Shown: positions 47,255 to 59,300 of the stretch, in pieces
Layout: each line of letters opens with the position of its first letter
Numbering within the stretch: the first letter of the stretch is position 1
Source: Lithospermum erythrorhizon
Taxonomy: Eukaryota > Streptophyta > Magnoliopsida > Boraginales > Boraginaceae
Length of the DNA: 64,000 nucleotides
Direction of reading: 5' to 3'
Assembly: GCA_019722365.1 (NCBI GenBank)
Contig: JADFUC010002194.1
Span: 62,001 to 126,000, forward strand
Position numbers and translations under genes: made by a program
Notes under the pieces: model-generated
What the model was told of the DNA's origin: nothing
Seen by the model: the letters and a program-made list of their open reading frames with translations, nothing else
Database searches by the model: none

Positions 47255-50200
47255 GGTTTCAGCTTCTTCAGGCGTCTCGCGCGTTACGTGCCTAAAGCGT
47301 AGCATGGCCGCTTGTTTCGAGTATTCGAGTCTTCTTGTGGAGTCTAAATTTCTCTTCTTTCGCTGATCGCTGGATCGTTGAGGATGCCACCGGAAGATTT
47401 TGCCGAATCATGCAGAACACCGTAGGGAAGCGTTGGGCATGGACGTATTTGCTGCTACAACCCGACATAGGGTCTATATGTTAAGAAATTTGATTTAATC
47501 CACTGATGATGTTTATCGATAACGTTCTTAATGGGTTGGGTAGATTTTGCTTTTCACTTTGGATACTAGTTATAGACGATGAAACTTTAAAAGTTTAAAC
47601 GAGACATTAAGATATGGATGGGTGGTTGGAATTTGTCGGGGAGAAAGGAGATACCAAAGATGTCGGGAAAGAAATCTATAATGTCGGAGTCGAGTTGTCG
47701 AGCGGTTGAGGTATTTATGTAAAATCTAAGAGGCTGGGCGGTAACCGTGATCGCGTATAAGATTGCCGATCCTGGGACGCTGCGGAAGTTAAATCGTGCT
47801 ACCAAATAATCGTGGAAGAGTGTCAAGTGATAATTACGTATAGTTGGACCCGTTGTTAGTGGCAGAGGATTAATTTAGTTGACGCATCGTGACGGGCCAC
47901 TCGTGAAGATGAAGCGAAAGTTAATGAATCTTGTTGTCCGGCTGCGGGTACGAATACAGAGGCGTTAAGAGAAAAATGTGGTGTCATTGTAATAGGTTGA
48001 TATTGAAAAATTCTATTTCAATGGATACTAAGGGAATCGGTGATGTTCTAAATGGAAAAATTTATGCCGTAAAAATTGTTGTTACGATTGGCTGATCGCG
48101 GCGAGGTTATTTATCATCTGTACGTATCGGAATATGTCAGTACATCCAAATATTGGAAAAAAATCGTATCGGGGCGGAATTAAGTATCCGAGTACTCTAT
48201 TAGTGGATACAAGTCGATTTAATGTAACCGAATGTATCGGGATAAAGATGAATATTTTAGTTGATTGTCCTTTTGAAGTTCTAAGTTGCTTAAGTTGTGA
48301 ATCGTTGTTGAGAATAGCAAAAAGAATGAAAATTTTTAAATTTCGAGAAAGAAAGATGTTTAGTAGTACTCTATTAATAAAACTTCAGACTGACTACATA
48401 GTGTTGAATAATTTTAAGTGAAATAAGGATCTTAGCGGACGGTGATATATTATTTAAGCCGATGATAAATAAAGGGGAATTCGAATTTGTAACATGATCG
48501 AGATGAGAGATCGAACGAGATGTCGTGGTTGTTAATGTATTTATAAAGTTATGAGCAATAAGACTATGCATTTAAACGGAAAGCACGGAATAGAACCATT
48601 GAAGCGTATGATACGCTATATATGTTAGTCGTACAGATACGGAGTTCTAACAACCGCACTGAAAGGAGAAAGTAATTTAAAATTAAGATATGAATTTGGG
48701 TAATAAGAAGTTGAACATCAATGATTTGATTTAAGGGTTCAATTTGGTTGCTCGAGTAGTCATGAAAAGACACAGAAAAGAATGATGATTTCTTCAAGAT
48801 TTGAGTATATTATGTGTACTTATATAATCTAAAGACGTTGATTTGGAAAATTTAAAATTTGTGGTTAATGAAGTCGAAAGAGAGTTATAAGAGGTGAATC
48901 TCATAAATTACATAAGAGACGGAATACGTGTCGAGAAGGTTAAAGGTTAAACGAGTCAAAGGTACGGATTTGATTTCTTCGCCGTGAATGTAGACTATGA
49001 CATTCAAGCGCATAAGTGGGAGTAAATGCTTTGGATATCATAATCGTTACAAGATGTTGATAACCGACAGGTTCGATTGAAAGGTCGAGGATAAATTTCA
49101 AGGATGAAGCCGAGGTTATAAATGGAATTTCGTGAATTATAAGATTCAAGACGGCCGGGCCGGAAAGTTGGACTAACAAAGAAGTGAAAATTGGGCGGAA
49201 TTAAGAATGATATCAATGAATTCGGATCTCACTTTATAAAGAAATGCTTAATAAGGATAATAATTGAATCGTTACAAGTAGATCTACAAGTTTTCTCTCG
49301 TAAGGTTGAATCATTACAAGCCAGGCGTTTACGTGGAGCAATTATAAGACTGCGGGATTTCGTAATGGCCATGTAGGACGCGAGTCAAGCATGTTAAACA
49401 TCAAGCCAAGTAATAATAAAGCCAGGCCGATGTCAATTAGAATACAACAAAGGAATTTCATGAATTCAAGGACAAATATTTTGTTATGTGTTGACGACAG
49501 CGCCTTATCGGAAAGTAAAGGACTATTGCATGGTATAAGACGACAAGCCAGAAGACCCGAAAGCAATGCATGATAATTTAAGCAAAGAGGAAAGCTTGCT
49601 CACGGTAATACTAACTGCCGTTAGGATGACACCATCGGAAGCCACGTAGACGCTGAAGTTCTTTATCATCAAACAGATCGAGGAAAGGAAAATGACTCTA
49701 ATGAGCGGCTTAAGAACTCCGAGGGAAGTTAATGGAACTCATGACTACCACAGAATAAGTTTCATATGTTAAACTAATGAAGAAACGGTATCAGCGTGGA
49801 TACGATAATATAGCCATGTTGAACAGAATTAGGATTCATGTTACTATACGCGAGAAGCCGAGGACTAAAGCGAAGGAAAGTCACGTTAATGTCTACCAAT
49901 TTCGGTACAACGTTAATCCATACTACCGTATGAAAGTTCTAATGAAGTAAAGCGATGTCAAGAGGAATATGGTAGATTGAAATTTTCAACTAGACTAGAA
50001 ACCGAGATATCGGGGAGCGATTGGCGGTAAAGTGGATATCGATAGCTATCGGTTTCCAAGTAATAAGTCATTTCCGATAAAGCGGTTATCGTTGAAAGGC
50101 GCGAATGGATCGTTTAACATCAGAGTATGGATGATATATATATGCATGTTGTTGGAATTATCACGCTGGAAATCGGATGTTGATAAACTGCAAGACTGTA

Positions 50201-50329
50201 AATATGATAACCGCAGCCTAGTGGTATATGCTATGACTGGTATAATGATAATTTTATGGTTAGCATGTTACGTACGACATGGTGTCATATAAAATAAAAT
50301 GAAAGGTGCAGTGGAAAAAACAATATATT
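47255..50329 (+). other. Interior of gypsy-like copy 2
   Basis: Collinear with 17590-21040 (TTGAAAAATTCTATTTCA at 48002 and 18240; GGACGCGAGTCAAG at 49377 and 19983). It has a gag-like ATGCCACCGG at 47384 but no open frame beyond about 95 codons (48134-48421), and that frame is not conserved in copy 1. Confidence 0.6.
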
Positions 50330-51186
50330 GAGGATTCTATGTGAGTTGTGGATTATTTGGAGGCGGATTCCTCATATGTGCTTATTTGGACGTGGGATTT
50401 CAGCATGCCAGAGCTATTTGGACGTGATTCCTGGGTATTATTATTTGGAGGCGGATTCCTCATGTGTGTATTATTTGGAGGCGGATTCTCATGTGTGTAT
50501 TATTGGAGGTGGATTCTATTGATGCCTTTTGTGTGCCGAAACTGCTTTCCTTGAATGAATATGCTAATTATGATTATAAGCTCATGTATAGTATTACGTA
50601 ACATCGTGAGCAAGAGGATTCTATGCGAAGGCGGATCATATTCATCAGGTGGCCTGCTGATGTATAAGCATATATTTATATAAGTATGAATATGTATATG
50701 TGGGATCAAGTCCGTGGTATTTGTATTCACTACCTAATAGCCGACTTATTCTCTACGGGCGCTGCTTTATGCCTGTGGTTCTAAGAGGTCGACGACGAGG
50801 TTGTTGAGAAAGTTTATCTGATAAATGCTAGACAAGATCGTAGACGAGGCGCAAGCAAGTATTAGAATTCCCCACCGTCATTTCTCTTTCATGTCGATTT
50901 GTATATTGTTTATCTGGGTATTGTATTTACTGAGGGTCCGTTGTCATACTTCTCCCCTATGTCAGATTTTGACTTTGTATCTTTGAGTTGTATAATTAAG
51001 GTGAATTTGTATTATGTCGCTCGTTGTTTTATTGTATACGTTGTTACTTCACCACATGGACAAAAAGTGTATTTTTATTATTATTAATGTCAAATGAAGT
51101 CTTTTATGTCATATCCATCGACGCGACTCGCATGTGCTCGCTTGATGACCTTAACTCGTATGGCCGACCTAGGCGTGGTCGTTACA
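50330..51186 (+). repeat. Gypsy-like LTR D (3' LTR of copy 2, only its 3' third)
   Basis: It begins inside the 29-bp minisatellite (about six irregular units to 50525) and follows LTR C from 46560 to its end. It preserves the family 3' terminus, CGTGGTCGTTACA. Confidence 0.78.
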
Positions 51187-51311
51187 TATATATATATATG
51201 TGTGTATGTGTGTGTGTGTGTGAATATAACTTGAATGATTAAATCAAGTTACGCAATATAAATTGTTCAACGGGCATTTTACGAAGTTCTCGATTTCTCA
51301 TATTTCCAACA
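51187..51311 (-). repeat. Minus-strand copia LTR, second piece
   Basis: A TA then TG dinucleotide run (51187-51222) followed by GAATATAACTTGAATGATTA and ending TTTCCAACA at 51311, matching 8140-8248. It completes the LTR begun at 44035; total about 830 bp. Confidence 0.8.
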
Positions 51312-51870
51312 ATGTACATGTCCAAACGTATCGTGACGCTTCCGAGTGTAATAAGCTGCTACTAATCATGTCCAAGTGAAAATCATCGAATCGGCAGCCA
51401 AGGCCATACTTAAGTACTTATGAAGGACTAAAGATGCTCAGAGCACGGGATAACGAAGTTATTAGTGTAGGTTACACTGATACTGGGCTTCCAAACCGAT
51501 AGAGACGATAGTCGATCTCAATCTAGTTATGTATTCTTCCTGAATGGTGGTGTAGTGTCTTCGTGCGCAGCAAGCAAGGCACTATACCGACTCCGATAAA
51601 TGCAGCCGAAAGTAATATCGCGCCTTCCAAGCCGGGCGGTGCCTCATCGGATCAAGAAATTCGCGAGTAAACTCGAGTAGTACCTATCATCAAGGTCTAG
51701 TGGAGTTATAACGTGATTAATATCGATAATAATAGCTCGCTAAGGAATCAAGATCACATCAGATTCAAAGGGAGCTAAAAGATCATCTTATTCGGGAGAT
51801 AACCGATAGAGGATATGTAAGATATTCTCAGCTTACCTATTAATGTAGGTATCCTTTAATAAATATTGGG
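51312..51870 (+). pseudogene. Copia element B, end of RT and RNase H
   Basis: It continues the pol cut at 43990. Pieces: AKAILKYL.RTKD (51400-51435), DNEVISVGYTDTGFQTDRDD (51450-51510), RSQSSYVFFLNGGVVS, then LIREITDRGYVR (51788-51825). These follow the usual order of copia RNase H. Stops are frequent. Confidence 0.8.
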
Positions 51871-52042
51871 AAGCAAGCACGATGCTAATGCATAGTACTA
51901 GTCTTAAGGACATGCTTGAATCTTACATATGCTTACATCACGCTTGCTCGAGGCAAAGGGTTTATTAAGGATCCGCTACATTATCGCTACTGAACCTACA
52001 TTCTAACATCTCCTCTATCGGTTATCTCCCGAATAAGATGAT
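51782..52042. repeat. Palindrome of about 260 bp: RNase H end duplicated head to head
   Basis: ATCATCTTATTCGGGAGATA and ACCGATAGAGGA at 51782-51813 recur inverted at 52011-52042. GCAAGCACGATG (51873) faces its inverted partner near 51936-51947. The axis is near 51911, so each arm is about 130 bp with small indels. Both arms translate to LIREITDRG in opposite directions; the right arm also gives a recognisable DPLTKPLPRAS-type ending. It is therefore an inverted duplication of pol sequence and not a MITE. Confidence 0.85.
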
Positions 52043-52821
52043 ACTCCCGAGTACATGCTTGGAGTCGAGGAACGATCATGGTTCCTACTGAGCTATCACA
52101 GTAGGTCCCAATTGAAGACATAACATAAAGTTTTCTAGAGAGGTCTTCGAAATGAGGACCCAAAAACGTTAAAACCCGCTCATCGCCTCGTAAAACGACG
52201 ATATCATGTTCCCTAATCGGGTGTTCACTATCGAATAGAACACCATTGATTGATGGGTGTCATCAGTTCGACCACGCTTCTTGGATCAAGGGAGAACTTT
52301 TATCTGGCCAATCACATAGGTATACGGTGTGAAATGGTTTTCAATCGCGATAATCGACACCGACCGTCACAGAACTTAGAAGATTATATATCTACGCCCT
52401 AAGCGTTTTCTCATGTAACTTTGCGTTAAATTCGCGATTCTGTATCTCAAGGACTGTTTCACTTTATAGAGTAATGTACTTTGACCTTGTCTAAACGTTT
52501 TCCAAAACTGGAGGATTATAAAAGACTTGAGTTTTCTATACTACAAGTGTAGTCGTGAAATCTTGTATCCAAGATGGAATTCGTACAACCGGATATAACG
52601 GTTTAGATTTTCAGGCCTCTTGGAGAACTGATGGTGATTTGTTGGCCAACCTCAGTCCTGGACTGAGATCACATCACTTCATACCATCAAGAAAAAGTAT
52701 GTGTGCAAGAGTTTCATGATACTAATCTTACCATAGTCGATCACAAAAATCACATTTGTGAACGTGTCATATGTAATCGACAGGCAATCATTTACAAATA
52801 ATCGCCCAAGGGCGTTGAGAG
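52043..52821 (+). other. Copia element B 3' interior
   Basis: Noncoding DNA leading to the 3' LTR, with CTTACCATAG and the small hairpin CGCCCAAGGGCG followed by TTGAGAG at the LTR edge, a purine-tract-like sequence. The first 80 bp may still belong to the inverted pol copy. Confidence 0.5.
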
Positions 52822-53740
52822 TGTTGGGAAATATGAGATGTTATATTCATAATTATATACTGCTGAGAAATTAAATTGTACAACCGATTATTACATTTAA
52901 ATAATAATAAGTTCGGACATATGATTAATTGTTGGACAATTAATATATTAGGATTAACTCGATTGACATTAGGGGTTATGATGGTTTACTAGAGTCCGCT
53001 CATAATCTATATATTAATATGTTCGGTTAAACATAAATTAATATATTGCTAATTTCGATCGAGCCTAAGAGGTCACACACAACAACTAAAACGAACTATA
53101 ATACGATTATAACTTCCGGGTTTAAAATATAATTGTATGAGAATATTGGGGCGAAATTCCAATTGCTGGAATTTCATCATGTTCGACCAACTCATATTTG
53201 GGGATAAGGTTTCCGGAATTTTCTATTTGTAGAATCATTATTGAATATTCTACCGAACCACTTTTTATGCATTTATTTTAGTGGGATAAAAAAGTCGTAG
53301 AAGATTCTAGAACACTAGTAACCTCATCAGAGTTTCCATCAGACGGAGAAAAGTGGAGGAAGGGACGGTTGTCTTGAAACTCTTATATTCTAGAATATTT
53401 CAAGGAGGCGGGAGAGTTTTCAAAGACAACTCTTGAAATTTGTGCCTATAAATGAAGCTTACCATTTTCATTTAAATTACTTATACCAATTCTTTTCAAC
53501 TTTTGAAGTTGATAATTTTCTCTCTCTTTTGCTTCCCCATACGAAAGGAAGTAGTGGTCAAAAATCTCATTGATTTTTCTCGCCCAACTCGACTACGCTT
53601 TAATATTTTAAAGTTGCAAGCAAGAAAGCTCAAGCGAGGTTCGCTCATACGCCGCGCGACTATTTTTGCGACACCCACGCCGATTGCTTCAGAGTCCCCA
53701 GATATTCATTCCTTTATATAATAACTAAATAAATCGAGAA
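52822..53740 (+). repeat. Copia element B 3' LTR
   Basis: It starts TGTTGGGAAATATGAG and aligns with 37184-38040 (ATTAATATGTTCGG, GGTCACACACAACAACTAAA, CTTATATTCTAGAATATT, GTGCCTATAAAT). The 3' end diverges after about 53640, so the stop coordinate is approximate. Confidence 0.75.
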
Positions 53741-53744
53741 ATGG

Positions 53745-54330
53745 AGCTATGGATTTTATCATCAAACTACATGCATATGGAGTTACATGAATTTTGCAAA
53801 TAAATAGAATCATTAACAGAGTTTCATTTAATTTTATCACATTATGTTAAAAACAACACTTGTGAGGACCAAGAAATATCAATTAAACAGAATTGCTAAG
53901 GTATCATCAAGCTTACATGAATTTGATCATTTCACTTTTACGAAATTATTAAATGTAATTGGCATGATCATGTAAGCTATACGAATTTTATCATTTCTTC
54001 AATTTTTGTAAATGATTAAATTGAATTAAGAAAGTATCACGGAGTTACATTACTTTTTATCATTATTTACCCCTATGTAAATTAAGGATCAAGAACATAT
54101 TGTGAATATGGTGACATCTCGAAAGACGTAAATATTTTACTCTGTGAGCAAAAGATACTAAATATTTTAATAAAGTAATAAATAAAATATTATATTTGAC
54201 TACCAATAAAAATAAGATAAAAATCCACGTATGTATAATTAACAAGGTATCATCGAAGTCACATGAATTTTATAATTTCTTTAATTTTTACATGTGAAAC
54301 TAAATATTATAAGCAATAATGCTAATATAA
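53745..54330 (+). repeat. Minisatellite of about 70-bp units, right half
   Basis: Units such as AAGTATCACGGAGTTACATT, GAATTTTATCATTTCTTCAA and ATGATTAAATTGAATTAAG match those at 36540-37183. Some non-repeat AT-rich DNA (54090-54230) interrupts it. Confidence 0.8.
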
Positions 54331-56940
54331 CATTCGAGCACGCAAAATAAAAAAAATTATGCTATAACTTTTAATTGTTGAACAATACATGTTTGATTAT
54401 ATATACATTAGAACAAAATATATGACTAAATATATTTTTATAATATAATACATCCATACAAGTTCGACGGAATCGACGACCGAAATATAATAATATATTT
54501 ATATATATGATGCATTTATCAGAATTACAACTCATATTAAAATGCTTAAAAGTTATATGACTCTCACTATTCCATCTTTTGAGCTAATTACAAAAAAATA
54601 ATGATAATTAAATAATTAAACTTAATAATTATATTTATGTATTTACATAATTGTTATTATAACTCATTAAAATATTTGAAAGCTTACATTACCTCATTAT
54701 TTCATCATTTGAGAGTTACATATTATTTGTTCCTATAAATAACCAATTATTTTATATTGTGATACATACTTCAACACCACATCCCCAACACCAGAGAATG
54801 ATATCAACTTTTATTCGTTTTCTTAGGATGTTTACATATTGTTGGACTATTTATGAAAGCTCATAATATTGTTATGTTGAGTAAGAAACACCCAAAGAAA
54901 GCTTTCAATGATATTTCTTCTAATTTAACTCTTGGTATATTTTCAACCATTAATAGTTTGATGTTTATATTTGATTAATTTGTTATACTAATAAGATTTA
55001 ATATTTATGTTGTTGTACGCGACATATACGCAAATATTTTCGCTCAAGACAATTATGCATAACGCACTTAATGTTTTATTAGTATTTTAAAATTTGTATA
55101 AAAATAAAAGAGTTTTTAAATGGGTGATGGTGATTAGGAGTAGGAGTATTTACTTGGACGGATTGACCAGTAAAAGCAGACAAGATTCACCAAAAAAGAA
55201 GTACATGCACTACTAGTAATGATGAGTTAGATGATAGATACTCCGATGGGTCCAGAGAGCAGAGTACGTACTCTCTACCATGTGTTAACTGAACCATTAT
55301 TTACTTCTACTGCTTCAATTGTCACTTTCTTTCTTTTTTAAGTAAACTAAACTAGTGTTTGGTTGATTTTCACGGTCATCATTATGGATATACTCCTAAA
55401 GCACTGCAGTACTCACAGTGTATTTAAGGAGTAAAGTAGAAGTACGTTGAAAAGGGAAAGATTCTAGCTAATATGAGTAGGTATATTTACCCTCTCTACA
55501 ACATAGTGGTGGTAGTTATGAAATCAATGAAAGGCACCACAAATTCAGAGCCTCTGTACAAATACTGCCATTTTGGACCTTAGGCTTTAAGACAAAAACA
55601 TTGCCTCGTGCCCTTTCCAGCCCTGGTCGCCTCCATTTTCTCAATTTTCAACACATATTTTATTTCCTTTCTATACTTCAATTTGTATATTTTGTTGGAT
55701 TAATAACAATGGTGTATAAGAATAGATATCATTAATACTTCAAAAAATATATATATATCCGATCATCAACGTTCAAATCATTATAATCAATCATTCAAAC
55801 ATTTAAAACGTCACGATTCCATCTATTAACTTAAATCAATAAGCAAAACATATGCAAGATATGTAATCACCTATGGTATGAGATGTACTCAACTTTGTGT
55901 CAAATTTTGACATATCATCACTTATAAAAAGTTTATGCATAGGCCCCATATATATTAATAGCAAACTCACAAAATTGAAGCATAGATTGTACACTATCTC
56001 TGTTTCTTGTTTCATAATTTAGTCACCTGCTATCATCATGCTTTCCATTAGAAAAGATAAATTCACAACATTTTTAGAAAAAATAAGTTCCCTGATTGTC
56101 TTTAATTGTATCATTTCTTTATTCTTGATCTTCAGTATAATAACTGGTTTTATCTACAGAAACATTTTCAATCAAAGTTCATTCCCGTTGAATTCATGCA
56201 ATATGTGACACTTTAAATTCCATTATTCGCCGCCATGTAAGCAAAATTTTCTCTCCAATTTGTTTGAACTTCATCATTTATGGTTTATGTTTTGTTAGCT
56301 TAACTGGAAGAGGGCTGTTATAATATTGATGTTCAAATTAAATAGCATTTGATAGAAATCAACATAAATTCATTTGGTATAGAATCCTTGGTTTAGTTTA
56401 CTGTAAACGATTAAGTGTTTATTTCCGAAATGTGAGGGTGAATTTCCAATCTCATCTGTTTCAGTTTTTTTATTTAAAATCTGATATTTTTATGATGAGT
56501 TGCATGTTTATGTTAACTGTTTTTGAAGTAAAAGAGGAGATTTGGGCCAGCAACGAAAAGTGCGGCACATGTTGTAATGCTTTGAGTGGCTAATCAGCTG
56601 GCTTGCAGCATCTGGCCTCCCGCTATGCTTCTACTGGTGTAGATAATCGTCTTCTGCCTAATCTTCTCATACCCAGAATTTCAGATTATTTAGCAAACTA
56701 CTTGGCTTGCTTTTTGCAGTGGATCAATTCCCTTTAATGACAAAATCTAGCTTCTTCATTAATCCATGGTCATATTTTAATGCGTATTGTTTTCATTTAA
56801 CATCTTATAGCATCTTAAATCCCACTCAATAGACAGGTTAGTAGTAATTGTACGAAGCCTTAATCCTGTAGTAACTGGAAGGACTTTTCTGAATTAACTT
56901 AAGATGACTACTTTAGAATATTATTTATTTCCTCGATATT
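54331..56940. other. AT-rich intergenic DNA
   Basis: No gene, RNA or repeat family recognised. 55140-55660 is more complex and could be gene-flank sequence. GCCGCCATGTAAGC at 56230 looks like a leader exon ending at a GTAAG donor, but nothing downstream confirms a gene. Confidence 0.45.
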
Positions 56941-59300
56941 TTACAATGATATGTATATGAATTTAGACAGATGCAGGAGGGACGGATCTTTGAGATTACA
57001 ATATTAAGGTGTCAAATTGGTAGGCCTTTGAAGATGTCGGCAATTTGATGTCAGGGATGGGACATGAAGAACTCTACTGCTGCCAGAACAAAATGTAAAT
57101 CTCAGGCCATGCGTGAATGTGAAGTCTACACACGGTTCTCGAGAGAGGAGGTGGACTAATGAGGGAGGATGAAGTTCCAAAAGCAAGTGCGGAGCCAACA
57201 AGCTTGAGACGGACGTTAACTGACTGCAGTATTCACAGTTAGATTATCACCTAAAAATGCAAGAGCAGTAGACTTATCAAGGACATAAGATGATGCCATA
57301 GGAGTTAAAACTAGCTTTAAGAGAGGCTGTATGGGTGGAGGCCATAATCCAGCGAGTACCACATAAAATAAGGCACCGCTCAGTTAGAGAGCCAGCATAT
57401 GTCTGTCATTAGGGCTGAGAATATATGCCAGCTCGGCTTGACATGAGAATGTCGATGCAGTAAATGTGAGATAAATGGGTACTCAAATGAAATGAGAGAC
57501 GGATCCTACTGAAGGAGCTGAAGGAGCTACTCGGTTTTAGGACTTTCTCAATGAGACAGTGAAGATTATGAGGACTGACCAGCAGCGTGAGCAATAATAG
57601 ACTCGATATTCTTGGATTGAGAAAGAGACCACTGCGTAGGTGGTGCCCAAAAAATAATGGGTGGCTCTTGATGCTCAAAGGTGACATATAATGAGGACGC
57701 CAGAGACTTAGAGACTTGATATGGTGAGAATCATCATGATCCACATATAAGAAGGTAAGGTGTAACTCTTTTAAGGTATATACTTTGGAAAATGGTCGGA
57801 TGTCTTATAGGTAAAACCCCTTAAATTGACATTAATCAAGCAGCATTCTACCAAGCTCGGGGCTGCTGAGAGACCATGAGGGATTTGTGTTTGACATGAT
57901 GAGGTTGAATGGGATCTTAAATCTCTTTAATGTACCCACACTGATTTCATGCAAAGTAACATGGGCATGAGACAAGCTATAGTGAGAGCAGTCACAGAAT
58001 AGTAGTTTGATACTGAGTATCTGCACAATGCCCTGTGTTTTTCCATCACTACCAAGGCCAGGCTGCTACTGAATAATTAAGTTTGTGACTGAAAGAGTCA
58101 CATGGAGCAGAGATAATATTATACCGAGGAGGCTGATACTGATTTGATATTGTTTATTGTGAAATATGTCATTTCAGTTTAGTGCAAGTTTGAAGCATGT
58201 GGGAGGTCTTTGGGTTGGGTTTGAGATCCATGGATGCCTACGTGTTAATAGGCGGCCGATTGGAAGTAGGATAGGGTGACTAATGTGAACTAGGTGGGTG
58301 AGTAAAGAGATTTGTAGCATAGTTCAGACAGGTATTAGGTGGGCGATGGAGTTCGTGGCGAAGGATTAGATGGATGCTGAGGTATCGAGTAGGTTGGGTG
58401 TTTTGATAGTGAAGGCGGGCCGAGGTGGGGTTATGGGCAATGTGATCAAGTAAAGATGGATGGATCGGTGAGAAAATCAGATATGGTGGGCTCTCACGGA
58501 GAGAAAGGAATTTGGTTTCATCCAGATGACATACTAATGTGGTTTTCACATTGGCCAGTATCATGGCCTCAGTTGGAGGGATAACTAAAGGGAACCTTGA
58601 GGGGTGGAGCGGGGTTGAAGTTTATTGTAATAGTGGAGGGGAAAGGGTTCATGACAGGCAGGTGTCCATAGGTTGGTTTATAGTGGTGGGTGATAATGGT
58701 TTTTGAGGAAGAATGTTTAGAAGTCAGGTGGTTTGAAGAGGGATGGTGCAGTGTGGGGGCATTGCAAGCATGAGGACATGATAGATACGGATATGATTGT
58801 GATAGTACGGAGTCTGCCATTTTAGGAGAGAGAGTGTATGGACAGGAGGTATTATTACGTGAATTGAGACATAAGGTTTTCAAAGGTATTTATAGATTGA
58901 ATTAAAATATGCATTGGAGACATTTATTTTCTTTTCAAATTAGATGCGTGTAGAGAGTCCTGAAACAGCGTGGGAGAAGACTTGGGTTTTACCAGATGAA
59001 AAAGAGGTCACTTGAAGATTCGAGTAGTCATCAGGAAAATCTATGTGTTCAAACTTGCGACATGCTTGGCGTTCGAAATATGTCAACATGGGTTATATCA
59101 AAGACAGGTGCGAAAGGCGATTTAATGAAGGATGAGGTTAGTGATCAAGAAAATCTGGAATTTGTTGATCTTGTCAGTGTGGTCTTGATGATATTCGGGC
59201 ATGAGAACATTTTTAAGGTGAGAGAGGTTGGATAAATTAGCGTCATGACCATAGACAGGGCAGAATGACCATTTAGGCAGATAGCGTGCTTGAGATTAAA
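56941..59300. other. Strand-skewed block, probably an unrecognised decayed repeat
   Basis: On the plus strand G greatly exceeds C, and open minus-strand frames of 111, 94 and 104 codons (57409-57744, 58280-58564, 58569-58883) cluster here. Their products are rich in Ser, His, Pro and Leu, as expected from a C/T-rich antisense strand, and show no known domain. I could not tell LINE, gag or random skew apart. Confidence 0.35.

Larger units (their letters stand above)
44738..51186 (+). mobile_element. Gypsy-like LTR element copy 2, 6.4 kb, deleted
   Basis: Same family and orientation as 15095-24176. LTR C (about 44766-47236) lacks roughly the first 690 bp of the LTR. The primer site TGGTATCGAGC follows at 47241. 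The interior (47240-50320) matches copy 1. LTR D (50330-51186) has only the 3' third of the LTR but ends cleanly in GGTCGTTACA. The insertion site is the TA-rich zone of the copia LTR, so the exact left edge and target duplication are ambiguous. Confidence 0.75.
37184..53740 (+). mobile_element. Copia element B, plus strand, with nested insertions
   Basis: It is bounded by related plus-strand LTRs starting TGTTGGAAATA (37184) and TGTTGGGAAATA (52822). In order it holds a primer-site-like sequence, a long leader, a pre-integrase trace (YRESCLLSKMIKSPFT at about 40890-40950), a triplicated integrase segment, RT, and then, after a nested insertion at about 43990-51311, RNase H and a 3' interior ending GGGCGTTGAGAG next to the LTR. 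All pol parts carry stops. The outer flanks are both the minisatellite array of about 70-bp units, which fits a single insertion. A 5-bp target duplication could not be shown because the right LTR end is unclear. Confidence 0.78.

Noticed and set aside
51782..52042. MITE or fold-back transposon
   Set aside because: Both arms encode the copia RNase H end, so it is an inverted duplication of pol.
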